Shown piece by piece: positions 34,069 through 54,649 of a stretch of 64,000 nucleotides of DNA. This DNA is from Chiridota heheva. Its lineage: Eukaryota > Echinodermata > Holothuroidea > Apodida > Chiridotidae. The translations under genes were made by a program, and so were the position numbers. The notes below the pieces were generated by a model. That model did no database searches and was not told the origin of the DNA. It worked only from the letters and a program-made list of their open reading frames with translations. Location of the stretch: contig JAIGNY010000476.1 in the NCBI GenBank assembly GCA_020152595.1, positions 1,507,501 through 1,571,500 of the forward strand, given 5' to 3'. The number at the start of each line of letters is the position of its first letter. Position 1 is the stretch's first letter.

Positions 34069-34750
34069 ACATATGGCCATCTGATCTTTAAAATTTTCCT
34101 GTAACATTTGAACATAAATGTTTCCAGCTTTTTATTATCTGCTAAATTACTGTAACTCTCCATGTCTTGCAACCATACAAGAATACAGACTTAACAAGAG
34201 AGTTAAACAGTCATAATTTTGTATATATTGAGAATGTGCTTGAGTTCCACATTTTATTTAACTTCATAAATGCTACTCTTGCTTTATATGGCCATCCGAT
34301 CTTGAAAATTCTCCTGTAACATTTGAACATAAATGTATCCAGCTTTTCATTATCTGCTAAATTACTGTAACTCTCCATGTCTCGCAACCATACAAGAGTA
34401 CAGACTTAACAAGAAAGTTAAACAGTCGTATTTTTGTATATATTGAGAATGTGCTTGAGTTCCATATCTTATTAAACTTCATAAATGCTACTCTTGCTGT
34501 AGAGATTCTGTTTTAGATATCTTCCTCGCCACCACCTTGTAAGCTTACTGTTGCACCAAGGTATCTGAACTTCGTTTACTTCTTTAGTTATTTAGTTCAT
34601 GTAGTTGTTGCTTATCGATACAAACTTTTGTTTGCACATTTGCTGTTAACTTTCATGAGCTCTGTCTTATCCTTATTAATTCTTAGCCCAGATTGAGATC
34701 ACCACTGATTCATTGTATCATAACATATTTTTTGACAAAAGAAAACACAA
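34069..34750 (-). pseudogene. Non-LTR retrotransposon RT tail with local duplication
   Basis: The reverse strand reads SQSGLRINKDKTELMKVNSK (about 34720-34640), FRYLGATVS (about 34570), GGEEDI, NRISTARVAFMKFNKIW and RLFNFLVKSVLLYGCETWRV (about 34400). These are the end of the RT and the LYGCETW thumb motif of a non-LTR element unlike the CR1 or I-group copies here. A block of about 216 bp containing the LYGC.TW part is tandemly repeated (34069-34284 and 34285-34500). Stops and shifts show it is inactive. Confidence 0.75.
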
Positions 34751-34778
34751 AGAGACATGAAATAGAACTTAGCACAGA

Positions 34779-34784
34779 TTTATT
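34779..34784 (-). terminator. AATAAA, candidate polyadenylation signal of the MAPK gene
   Basis: AATAAA on the - strand. No transposon lies between here and the MAPK stop codon at 42640, only minisatellites, and transposon sequence resumes at about 34750. The 7.9-kb 3' UTR this would imply is long but possible. Inference only; nearer AATAAA matches exist (for example near 35595). Confidence 0.3.
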
Positions 34785-34876
34785 TTCACACTACAAAAGA
34801 TATGAACATTTGGAACAAAGAACAGGGACTCTCCTTGCACATAAAAGGGTTGATTCAAACATATAAAAGGGATTTG

Positions 34877-35575
34877 GCATGCAGTGCATGGATTCGGCAT
34901 GCAGTGCATGGATTCGACATGCAGTGCATGGATTCGACATGCAGTGCATGGATTCGACATGCAGTGCATGGATTGCATGGACATGCAGTGCATGGATTCG
35001 ACATGCAGTGCATGGATTCGACATGCAGTGCATGGATTCGACATGCAGTGCATGGATTCGACATGCAGTGCATGGATTCGACATGCAGTGCATGGATTCG
35101 ACATGCAGTGCATGGATTCGACATGCAGTGCATGGATTCGACATGCAGTGCATGGATTGACATGCAGTGCATGGATTCGACATGCAGTGCATGGATTCGA
35201 CATGCAGTGCATGGATTCGACATGCAGTGCATGGATTCGACATGCAGTGCATGGGATTCGACATGCAGTGAGTGCATGGGATTCGACATGCAGTGAGTGC
35301 ATGGGATTCGACATGCAGTGCATGGAGTCGACATGCAGTGCATGGGACTCGACATGCAGTGCATGGGACTCGACATGCAGTGAGTGCATGGGATTCGACA
35401 TGCAGTGCATGGAGTCGACATGCAGTGCATGGGAGTCGACATGCAGTGCATGGGACTCGACATGCAGTACATGGGACTCGACATGCAGTACATGGGACTC
35501 GACATGCAGTACATGGGACTCGACATGCAGTACATGGGACTCGACATGCAGTACATGGACTCGACATGTACTACA
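34877..35575. repeat. 20-bp minisatellite, about 0.7 kb
   Basis: About 34 copies of GACATGCAGTGCATGGATTC. Units at 35250-35420 sometimes carry an extra GAGT; the last units change to CAGTACATGGGACTCGA. The unit contains the palindrome TGCATGCAC-like GCAGTGC/ATGCAGTGCAT, so each copy can form a small hairpin. Open frames on both strands come from the unit length and are not genes. Confidence 0.95.
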
Positions 35576-35579
35576 TGTC

Positions 35580-38500
35580 AAACAAATGGCATTTTATTTC
35601 ATTCATATTCTGTGTAGAAAAAACACAAGTTTACCTTCAAAAAACATTCCTTACATTACTCAAATAAAATCCAGGGTTACTGTATTTTGAAGGGCTTAAT
35701 GTTGATTAAGTGTCATGTCCATTCATTAAAAAAAAGCATTAAATAATAACCATAGATACCACTTAAATTGACATGGGGGAATTTGATGCCGGTTACTGAC
35801 ACAGTTAAGGGTATTAAAATCTTTCTATATCCCTGTTTTAAGGACCACTTCCTAGAATCTAAACAGCTACTTGTATTATATAAGTTACAGAAATATATCT
35901 TCAAAAATAAAACAAATGCCCTCATACATGTAATCAATACTTTTGCGAATTTTGCTTGATTTCAGTGAGCAAGATGTTCATCCAGAACAAAAAAACAACT
36001 TATCTTATTCACTCATCTCGGTGACAGTTGGTCTAGAAAGAGTCTATGAGAGCAAATTTTTAAGTTAAAGAGATAACAAATAAAGTTACAGGGGGTCACC
36101 AAATAGACTTGCTTGGCTGCCCAAAATAACTAAAGCTTATATACCTAGGCAGACATTGCTGATCGAAAACAGATTTCTGGTAGATTTTGTATAATAGCTT
36201 TACTTGGAGATTACTTTGCTCCTGGTCAACCTTCAATGGAAATATCAATGTCTGGTGAAAAAGCTGTTGTCCGGTCAATTTGTTGAGGAAAGGTCAACAT
36301 AGAGGTGGAGAAGATTCAAGATGGGTAAATGGAAAAACAAGTGCTAGAGACATATTTTTGATGACTTGAAAATAGAAAAGATTTTTCAAAGAAAGTTGAT
36401 CAATGACAAAACAGTCATAAAAATGATCTTTTCTATGAGTATCACCAGTCAATTGGTCATGATGTGTGAATCAAATGTGACAAAAAGGCAAAACTAATGT
36501 TACATTCTGTGCAAAAGGTGCCAAAATTATGCACACATGTGAATTTGACATTTTGTGACGTGACATTTTGTGACAGGCCATCAATCATTACTCCATTTCT
36601 CTGATAGTGCTTAGGGACGTGGATTTACTTGAATTCAGACTACCTCTTCCCATCAGAATTTTGAAACCTTGTCCAATCTACAGTGTGAATGAACTAATAA
36701 ACATATAGTGCTAAAATATGCCCAATACAGATCAGCTCAAGTGTTGCAAAACACTAATAATTGCTTTGATGTGATTCACTACAACACAGTCCTATGGAAT
36801 TTGTTTCTTGCAAAGTTCTGATGATATTTTTATGCAAAAACAACAAGATGATTTTAAAGATCGTGTTCACACCAGATATACATTACTGCTACACCTAGTT
36901 TTATTTTGAATATTACCACTTTCATTTACATTTGTATAGCTGTGTCATTACTGTGGCACAAAATTCATGTTTGAAACACTATTCTTTACCACTCAAACTC
37001 CGAGACAAAACTTCACATCCTATAACATATCCAGATGAAGGTTTTTATGATAAGTTTTGACAAATTTTAATAGATTGAACACATTCGTTAACAACTCTTG
37101 AAAAAAGTATTAAACATAGCTGAAGCTGACACGGAAAATATCAATGAAGGTAATGCAGTTAAAAACAAACGTGGTTTGAGTATTAAATATAGAATGAGAC
37201 ACCAAATGCTTAGAAAGTTATAATTCATAAAGAACTGTGTCCCTTTCTGTACAATGATGTAAATTTATTAATACTTGTAAGAAAAGTTTAGATGAGGATT
37301 GTCAAGTGAAAATTACTCACAAATATGTACATTATGATGAGGCCATGTGTTACTTTTGTCTTGACACAAACCTTTATGTATATTTGGACTCCTTTCTATT
37401 ATTAAATACATTTCAATGAAAATTACAGAATTGCCATTATGATATCCAAACAATAACTTTCAAAATGATAACTGATTATGATAAGTCGTCTTAATTGTGT
37501 GAGAATATATCTCCACTGTAACTTCATCATTTGATTCTTCCACTGCTACGGAAACTCCAAGACTAATGGCAAAAAGTCATTCTGGCTGTGAGAAACACCT
37601 TTTGGAAAGTCACAAAAGTAAAGTAACAAATCTACTGTATTTATTCGTAGGTTTTGTGATTGGTTGATATACATTTATTTTGTTAAGAGGTAGTGACAAG
37701 TATACTTCTTATCCATTAATCACCCACAATTCATTGTTTAGTGAGATCTAGTATACACTATATACTGTATCAGCTGTGTGCCAATGCAGTATCATTAAAT
37801 CAAAGAACGTATTAAGGCATTAAGCACAACCCGTTATGAAGATAAGCAATTATTTTGTCCGTGAAGCAATATCTTTCCTTAGGAGAAATGGTCTGTCAGT
37901 CATTCAGTTAATGCACACACCACCTCAGGCGTATAATACATAACTATTTTATCCCTAGTTTGTAAACAAATTTCTCCCACTTAACACAGATTAGTGATTT
38001 CAATCACAAAAGTGCCCTGATTACTCAGCACTGGCTTCTGTAATCTTATACACACAGATAACATTGGGCTGCTTGGCTGTGGTGTGCATGGGAATGGCAG
38101 ATAAATAATCATTGTTTGGGGTGGAAACACAATACACTGAAAAGGAAGTCGGGTTGGTTAATGCCATACCTGAGTTTTCAGGATTAACTCAGTTGTTGGG
38201 TGCGGGTAGGCAGAGAAACCTTTCGGCATGTCCATTACTTCAAATTACTTGCTTACTTACTAGTTCTTTCCAGGTATCAAAATAATTTTACTGGCCCTAG
38301 ACAACTTTCATGTCATAAATTTTATATTGAAGCAGTGAACCTTAATACCCATAAGACCCCTACTCTGAACCCATGACTTCACTTCAATTATCTATCGTGC
38401 ACTACAACCATCACAAGACACTACAACCCTTCACAAGACACTACAACCCTTCACAGACACTACAACCCTTCACAGACACTACAACCCTTCACAGACACTA

Positions 38501-40779
38501 CAACCCTCCACAGACACTACAACATTTCAGATGTACTACCACTGTTGATGCGATTAGAGTTCATCGTCTGAAAAACTTAAGCCACTGGAAACCGTCACCC
38601 ACCTAGCAACTAATAAACAATTCGTCCAGACTAATATCATATATGAAACTCTACATATGTTGGCAAAATTTTACTAAAGCTGTGAAATTAAATACTGAAC
38701 AAAACAAAGGTTACACAAGAGGAAATTCCTTGCTACTGAAAATCCTTAACTTACATCCATCCATCCTTGTCCCAAGCATATACAAATTTAAAATAAAAAG
38801 CGCTACAAAATTGTACAATACCACAACCCAGCAATAATTAGCAAAACCATTTATGATGTTGTATCTGTTGCAAATAAACCCCCAAAAGTAATAGTGAAGT
38901 TCAACACAGTACAATTTAAGTCAGTACTTAATCATCAGCTATAATTTGCTCTGTAGACATGATGTATCATTTCATTATTTCTAGCATTTCATGACAAATT
39001 CTCTCTACAGGCATGATTAAATTCACGTCAATGGTCCTTTCCATCACAATGAATCAAAATCCATTCACATGCTATCAAATATGTGTTTATATCCAAAATG
39101 AAAGATTTCATTATATTAAAAAATCTACTATTAATTATCATTTTAGATGTGATCGAATGCCTCAAAATTTTGACATTACAAAGTCTTGTTTATTTATCAC
39201 CATAATAAATATTAAAAAATCCCTCTTGTAATAACAAATTTATAATAATTTACTAGATAAAATTGCTATCTAGTTATTCCTGTTGTTTCATGCAAACCAA
39301 AATCATACTCAGATACACCATATGGTAGATTACACAGTAATGGGTAAACAACAGTAAGACATACTGCTACAGTATGTGCTATCTTGAATTTGACCATGAT
39401 ATGCTGAACAAAGTAGTAGCAACAAAACAGCTTTTTAAGATGTAACAAAAACATGTTTTACCATTGATCCCATGGCATAAGTATAAAAAGCTTTTGGGGT
39501 GTCACTTTCTACAACATACCACACTGAAATGAGGAAAGCCTCACGTTAGGAAAATTGGACATACATTCAAAAGAAAAAATCTTGACGGAAATTCGGAAGA
39601 AAGTAGGGAACCTAACATTCAAAACCAGTTACTATTCTACAAAGATCAATTTAATAATAGGATCGAATATCAATTCAACATGCTGACTGCTACAATGTGA
39701 ATGTGAAAATGTTCATTTTTTTTTCCATGTCAACTTTTTTCACTATGAACCACTGTCATCTTCCTGTGACATTTGTTTCATATAATTTCAAAGACTTTCC
39801 CCAATAAGAATCTGGTTACGTGCACAATGGTAAGTCAACAACAATAAGTGCTTTGATGAGAAAAGATAAGGAAAACTAAATCTACAACAATATATGCCTC
39901 AATTTACAAAAAGTTGAAAATGTACAAAGTTTTTGGAGTCAAAGAGATAAAACGGGAAATCCACAGGCAAAATTTCTGACATATTTAGTTAATGAAGTCA
40001 CTCTTGGAAGGAACTTTAACAAGAACATAATATTTTGAGGCTTCAATTTGATTGTAAACTGATAACTTTCTTGTTAAAAAACCCTGCCATAAACAACTGA
40101 TGTATATAATAGTCTTTTACAAGTATATGGTAGTCAGGCAGATTGAGTTTACAATGTACATGGCAAAAAGGTGCATTCATTTCTCAAAACATGTTACGAA
40201 ATAGATCTGAACAAAAAATAATTAACTTATGAGCAAGAATCAGAAAAAGCCATTTTATTTCTTTTAAAGATCTGATCACAATATTTCTGTACACCAGTGA
40301 TATTTAAACTGCAAATATGGCAATAGTGACATAGAAAAGATGCAAGCTAAGTTTGCAGAAATAATGGTCCATGTGTGTAGTAAGAATTCTGGAAAAGTGT
40401 CCGGGACAATCTCTGAGACAAACAAAACCCCCCAATATGTTCAAGTGCTTCTATCTACAGGCACATGAACACACACAATACAGCGTTGCCATAGTTACAG
40501 TCAGACCCTTGACTTACAGCAAAAACAAGGTTTACAAGATTCTATTACCTACTGACTACTTCAACATCAGGTAGAAAAAAATTAGACAAAATTTTCAGTC
40601 ATGATTGTTACCATGGTTTCAAACATATAGACATTTTCTTAATTAAATCAATTCAAAATAAGATTTATCTTTCTCTTAAACTTTGCAATACTCTCATACA
40701 CTTTGAAACACATAACCCACCTTACTTACTGGCAGGCTTCATAAATTTATAGTACAAAATGGTCAAGTCTTGCAATGCA
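35580..40779 (-). other. Long stretch without gene, candidate MAPK 3' UTR or flank
   Basis: AT-rich, almost free of recognisable transposons, which contrasts with the rest of the window and is consistent with transcribed 3' UTR of the - strand MAPK gene. No RNA gene or coding domain was seen. A short minisatellite is listed separately at 38395-38530. Confidence 0.35.
38395..38530. repeat. 18-bp minisatellite CACTACAACCCTTCACAG
   Basis: Seven or eight near-identical units, the first ones with an extra A (CACAAGA). The open frame over it (HYNPSQTLQPF type) is a by-product. Confidence 0.9.
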
Positions 40780-41445
40780 CTACTTTAAACTAGCAAGATA
40801 CAAATGCTGTTCACAAGCTGCAAATGTGCTACTTAAAACTAGCAAGATCCACACTGTTCACAAGCTACAATGCGCTACTTAAAACTAGCAAGATACACAT
40901 GCTGTTCACAAGCTGCAATGCGCTACTTAAAACCCGCAAGAAAAACATGCGTGCTATTCACAAAGCTGCAATGTGCTACTTAAAACTAGCAAGATACACA
41001 TGCTGTTCACAAGCTGCAATGCACTACTTAAAACCAGCAAGATACACATGCATGCTATTCACAAACTGCAATGCACTACATAAAACTAGCAAGATACACA
41101 TGCTGTTCACAAATGCAATGTAGTACTTAAAACTAGCAAGATACACATGCTGTTCACAAGCTGCAATGTGCTACTTAAAACTAGCAAAATACACGTTCTG
41201 TTCACAAGCTGCAATGTGCTACTTAAAACTAGCAAGATACACATGCTGTTCACAAGCTGCAATATGCTACTTAAAACTAGCAAGATACACATGCTGTTCA
41301 CAAACTGCAATGTGCTACTTAAAAACTAGCAAGATACACATGCTGTTTACAAGCTGCAATGTGCTACTTAAAACTAGCAAGATACACATGCTGTTCACAA
41401 GCTGCAATGCGCTACTTAACTAGTAAGATACACTTGTTGTTCACA
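40780..41445. repeat. 48-bp minisatellite
   Basis: About thirteen copies of a unit made of CTAGCAAGATACACATGCTG, TTCACAAGCTGCAATGTG and CTACTTAAAA, with small indels. Unit length is a multiple of three, so open frames appear on both strands without being genes. It lies in the candidate MAPK 3' UTR. Confidence 0.93.
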
Positions 41446-42639
41446 AGTTGACCCCAGTCAGGTAAAGGTCATCATATTTGTAATAATCATCACATTATCA
41501 TCTTTTGCAAAGCTTCAAATATTATTATCTATTATTATTATTAATAATGCTACTCCACTTACAATGCTTGCCATAAGATGTTATGAACAAGTGCGGCCAT
41601 TTTCTTGGGGAAATTTCTTTGCATAGTTTCTGACAGTCCCACATTCACCAGAAACACCACTTATATTTACAAGTCTGGTGATTTGAAAAAGTACTGAGTG
41701 CCTGTTATGTGTCACCTATGCTTTAAAAAAAAGTACAAATTGGTTCTAAAAAATATGACACTCATGGCCAATTTATGTAGGATTAATTAACAATGACTAA
41801 TTTATTAGACAAATTTTACTTATTGAAGAATTGGTTACCTTTTCCCCTAAATGATTTTTTTTTTAATCAATCATTTTCTTGCAATCAAAGTTAAGGGCAT
41901 GAAAATTTACAAATCAGTGGTCACTTTACACTGCAAAAACTAACCAGTCAATTGCATTTTTTTTTAAAGCCACTCAAAGCAAGGGAAAACATGCAGAATA
42001 AGGAGTACAGACAATGATGTATCCTCCAGAGATTACAAGAGTTTACTATGCAAAGTGCCTAGAAATTACTTGAGAAAATTTTCAGCATATAAGTAAACAA
42101 TTTACACCACCTTCATGCTGTTACCAATATAACAACCACAGCGGTAATTGTGTTAGTACTAATACGACACAATTCAAATACGTTGTAGATGGTCAGTCAG
42201 CAAATGTACATCACACTGTTTAAATAATTAATGAGATCAAGGAGTGCATTACTTTTAAGCTTTAGGCATCTAAGCCTTATTTTTTGAAGCTCATTAATTA
42301 ACTGCAAAATAATCCCTTCTCTCAAGGCCAGTGGCCTAGATATGATGCTTGTCTCTGCTTTGTGCAACACTGGCATATAAGAACAAGTTTGTTAGTTTCT
42401 TACTATCCACACTATCACTACTTAAGCAACAACATTGCAAGACTTGATATTAATATCTAAACAAATATAAACAGTACAATATAAACTTTGAAGCTTTGAG
42501 CGCTCTTCTTCACTTTTATACACACTCTCCCTACTTTGTTTCTAATGCTTGAGCTCATGTAAGATGATCTTTATACAGACATCCTAGCCTCTCTTTCCTT
42601 CCTGCATATTAAAGCATCGGTTGATGCAGCTAACAGGTT
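41446..42639 (-). other. MAPK 3' UTR (proximal part)
   Basis: Sequence directly after the predicted stop codon. Apart from CTAATAATAATAA-type runs near 41530 no feature was recognised. Confidence 0.45.
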
Positions 42640-50489
<7,850 letters not shown>

Positions 50490-52483
50490 TGTTTGTTTGT
50501 TTGATGAGGTCTTAACGGCACCATGACAATGAAGGTCAAATTGTGCCTGAGAGGTCAGATCATTTTAGAGGTAGTAAGGAAAGAGACCAGGGGAAGAATG
50601 AGAGAAATTCAAGAACAAAAGCCAGAAAGCTGTGATCGAGAGAGGAGGTGCATGGGTAAAACTAAAAACAAAGTAGAGAGGGGGTGGAAGAGGAGAATTA
50701 AATATGGTTGTAGAGGGATGCATGCTGAAGGAAGGAGACTATTTTATCTGGAGGATTTTTTTGGAAGAACTCAGCAATTGAGTTGTGGGGAGCGAGAGAA
50801 GCTCTGGGAAGGTTGTACAGGGGGCAAGCAAGGAGAACGTGTTGGATTGTGAGGATGCAGTGGCAATTGTTACAGAGGGGTTGGGGGAACCAATAAGGAG
50901 GTGGGAGTGAGTGAGGTGGGTGTGACCAATTCTAAGGCGGGTAATATGAGCGTTGTCGATCACGAGAAAGGTTGTTGATGGTGGATTTGATCGGGATTGT
51001 GGGCTGGATAACATGGAGTTTGTTATCAATTTGGAAGTTCCATAAGGTTTGCCAGCGGTCACGAACAAGAGAAGCGATAAGCGGTTTGATGTCAGAGAGG
51101 GTTTTGGGAAAAGGGGAAGGGAGGAGGTTAAGGGCAAGCTTAGCGGCTGTATCAGCCCTGTCATTGCCAGGGATGCCAACATGGCTGGGTATCCAGAAGA
51201 AAGAACACTTTTCCTGCAGAGGGTGGGAGAAAAGAGTTTCCGGAGGAGGAGGTGGCAGGTGAGGTTATCCCATTTAAGATTGAGTAATGAAGTAAGAACA
51301 GCCTTTGAGTCAGAGAAAATGGCAAAGTGACTAAGAGGAGAGTACTCAATAAAGTTGAGGGCCAGGAGAATGGCCTTAGCCTCGGCTGAAAAGATGGATG
51401 AGTGGTCAGGAAGTCTGCTACTGAGGGTGATGTCTTGGATGATGGCAGCAGCAGCTGTCTTGTTGCCTTCCTTGGAGCCATCAGTATAGATGGAGGTGTA
51501 ATTTGAGAGTTGGTCTTTGATTTGGTTGTGGAGATTGATGAAGAGATTAGGGTGAGTTTGAGTTTTGTTATAAGTGGAGAGGTCTAGGTGGACAGAGGGA
51601 AGGGGGGTGGCCCAAGGCGGAAAAGTGGGCCAGGAATAGGTGCCGAGAGTGGCGGGGTTGATGCCAAGTTGAAAGAGGTCTGATTTAATGCGTAAGCTGA
51701 AGGGGGCGATAGGGTTTTAGTCCTATCAAAGAGGGAGGAGAAATTGGGGTACCTAATGAGGTTGTAAACAGGGTTCTGGGTGTTGGTGAGGACTCTAAAA
51801 GCATAGGAGAGGCTAAGCTTTTACATCTAAGTAGAAAGGGGGTTCGTTGGCTTCAACATGAAGGCTAGTGATTGGGGAGGTCCTGTAGGCTCCTAGACAA
51901 AGCCTGAGGGCTTCATTTTGGATGGTGTTAATGTGGTTGAGGTATGAGTTGTGAGCGACACAGTAAACAATATTGCCATAGTCAAGCTTGGCACGAATGG
52001 TGAGCCTGAAAATTTTGAGGAGAGCATAGCGGTTTGCTCCCCAAGTAGTGTTGGAGAGCAGTCGGAGGAGGTTGAGGGAGCTATTGCATTTTAGTTTCAG
52101 GTTGGTGATGTGTGGCTTGTAGGTGAGCTTGGGGTCTAGAGTTAGACCAAGGAACTTTGTGTTTTCAACTTTAGGGATGCGATTCCCATTGAGCACAAAG
52201 TTCGGGTTGGGGTGGAGGTTGTTGAAATGACAAAAGTGCATGCAGACTGTCTTGTCTTTGGAGAATCTAAAACCGTTATTGTTGCTCCAGACTTGCAGCT
52301 GATTGAGGCTGGTTTGGAGCCTATTTTCAACAATGGGAAAGCTAGGGGAGGAGTAGAAGATGGTGAAGTCATCCACGTAGAGGGTACGTTTGATGCTGGG
52401 GCCAAGGTCATTCCCGATGTCATTAATGCTCAGGTTGAAGAGAGTGGGGGAGAGGATGCTGCCTTGGGGGATCTCAAACCTTC
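50490..52483 (-). pseudogene. I-group non-LTR retrotransposon with RNase H, 5'-truncated
   Basis: On the reverse strand the copy begins inside the RT: RFEIPQGSILSPTLFNLSIND (from about 52480) and catalytic YVDD (52379-52368), then the thumb and connection (LTLDPKLTYKPHITNL, LDYGNIVYCVA). An RNase H domain follows with YTDGSKEGNKTAAAA (51488), SAEAKAILLAL (51391), FSDSKAV (51320) and HVGIPGNDRADTAAKLAL (51188), so D-E-D-D are all present. A C-terminal zinc-knuckle-like CNNCHCILTIQHVLLACP is near 50860. Some stops and shifts interrupt it. The 3' end is a short CAAACAAACAAAC run. It sits antisense to nothing and sense to the MAPK transcript, in its intron. Confidence 0.88.
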
Positions 52484-53340
52484 ATATTATCAAGCTTTAT
52501 CAGGAAGAGATAAACAGAGCTGAAAGAGGAGTTGCCTCTTGTCTAACATGACAGTTTGATTTTAAATGATATCCTCGGACTACAAACAAAAGTCACATGT
52601 ATCTTCATTTTAGTATGAACAAGCAAACATGGTGAAACCTAAGTCTCGTCCTAGCTATCACAGTCCCTGATTGAGCACACTATGTATGAAAGTCTGTCAG
52701 TTATTATAACTTATATGCAAATGACTTGTTGAATAAGAAAAAAAAGGCAGAGTCAAATAATCATGCCTATTATAGCTCTTGGTGCATACCACATGGTATA
52801 TATTCTATCCTATGTCCCTAATGGCCTCCATCCATGTCCCTAATGGCCCCCATCCATGTCCCTAATGGCCCCCATCCATGCCCCATAAGGCATCCATCCC
52901 CATGTCCATATGCAGTCACATCCTGTCACTCCCTGACTGAGCATACTAAGTAAAAAAAGTCCTGTCAGTTCATACACTCTAGCAACTTTATGCAAATAAA
53001 CACAATAATAAAGGCAGAGTTTAATATTCATGCCTGATACAGCCGTTGGTGCACAAATATTTTGAAGAAGTTTAAGGGTTTTAAACCTCCAGTGTTATGA
53101 GAGACACTTGAGGATCTCTGAAGAATTTTAGGAAATTAGAACATCTTACAGTTATATTCAAAGGAAATATCAAATATTTTGTAGACCTCTTAAGAAAACT
53201 AATCTTCAACCTGTCTTAAAGAGTCTCTGAAACACTAACATTTAGTAAGGAAATTCCAGCCTTCTATGAGGATATCTGAAGAAAATTTAACTTTTTCTGA
53301 GGAAGTCTAAAAAAACATTTAATATTTTCTGAGGAATTCT
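52484..53340. other. MAPK intron sequence with a short tandem repeat
   Basis: ATGTCCCTAATGGCCCCCAT is repeated about four times at 52812-52890. No coding sequence was recognised. Confidence 0.5.
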
Positions 53341-53342
53341 CA

Positions 53343-53590
53343 AAAAACTTAAACATTTCTGAGAAAATCTCAGGCAAAACTGAGGATGGACGGATGGCTA
53401 GAAATGCCATTACATAGGCTCGCATTATGCTTCGCATGCTCACCAATACAACGACTGATGTAACACAAAAAACTTAAACATTTCTGAGAAAATCTCAGGC
53501 AAAACTGAGGATGGACGGATGGCCAGAAATGCCACTACATAGGCTCGCATTATGCTTCGCATGCTCACCAATACAACGACTGATGTAACA
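53343..53590. repeat. Two-copy tandem duplication of about 120 bp
   Basis: The block with AAACTGAGGATGGACGGATG, ATTATGCTTCGCATGCTCAC and ACGACTGATGTAACACA occurs twice with only a few differences. Noncoding. Confidence 0.85.
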
Positions 53591-54640
53591 CAGTGAGCCA
53601 GATTTGGACAGTGAATATTCAAAGACAGCTGGTTACAGCACTAGAAAGTACAGACACTTTGACAAGTGTGTCAATCCAAATACGAAGTCAATTGTTTCAT
53701 AACAGTACCCATAACAAGTTAACCTATCTGTCTATGAAGCCTTTGGTCAGTTACAAGCAATCAACCACATCATGAAGACTGTGCTTATATTGGAAGTGGA
53801 CAAATTGTCCATAATGGAAAATCTTGACCAAACACCTCCATGGACATTGCATCTTTACAGGCTATCCAAATAATTAGTAAAAACCTGACAAGGAGAAGCA
53901 GCCAAGCTTGTCTTGGAGTTGAAAATTTGTCCTTAACAATAGGAAGTATGTCATGAATCCTTCAAAACATGCAAAGAGAAAGCCATAGTCTGTGACAATT
54001 CTTGCCTTCTGAAATGTGGACAACAAAACAAATCTTCTGAAGCCAACTTTTATATCCCAGATAAAACATGGCCAAACAAATTGGAGCAACCTAAACAAGC
54101 TATACTTAAGGTTACAGTATTGTATCTATTCACAACCCCAGGCAGAAAATAACACCCTTAAGTTTCAACGACTAGCTTGAATGTTGATTAGCAGTATAAT
54201 CAACAGAAGATAACTATCTTTAGTGCATTTAACTGACAAAAAACTCATATATTTTTTCAATTACTATTAATACAGGATATCCTAAAAGAGTTTCCCAATG
54301 AAACTTAATGCCGAATTTGTTTCCAATAGAATAAATAAAAGTACGCTGGAATGAAAATAAAATTGAGTATTGTATATCAAATTTGATAAGCTTCAAATAG
54401 ATACATTATGTTCATGTGATGAAAGTCTGTAAGTGTTTAGCGTTGTGGTTGGATACAGCTTTTCATAAATATATTAATGACAAGTGTAGAAGTGCTATGT
54501 ATATAATTTACATTCCAGTCAGTCCTCTCACCCCTAACATGACCTCGCCCCTAACAAGACATAAAAAGTCACCATTATCTCATGTTAAACCAAGAAGTAA
54601 ACAAGAAAGCAATCTGGTTGTGGATCTCATCACCATATGT
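53591..54640. other. Intron sequence, no gene seen
   Basis: No domain, repeat family or exon of the MAPK N-terminal half was found on the - strand. Confidence 0.5.
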
Positions 54641-54649
54641 ATACAGCAA

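Noticed and set aside
34769-35690. Several 230-270-codon frames of HALHVES or SAWIRHAVHG type on both strands
   Set aside because: By-products of the 20-bp minisatellite, open on both strands and in several frames at once.
40824-41423. Open frames of 60-99 codons with LKTSKIHMLFTSCN repeats
   Set aside because: By-products of the 48-bp minisatellite; unit length is a multiple of three.
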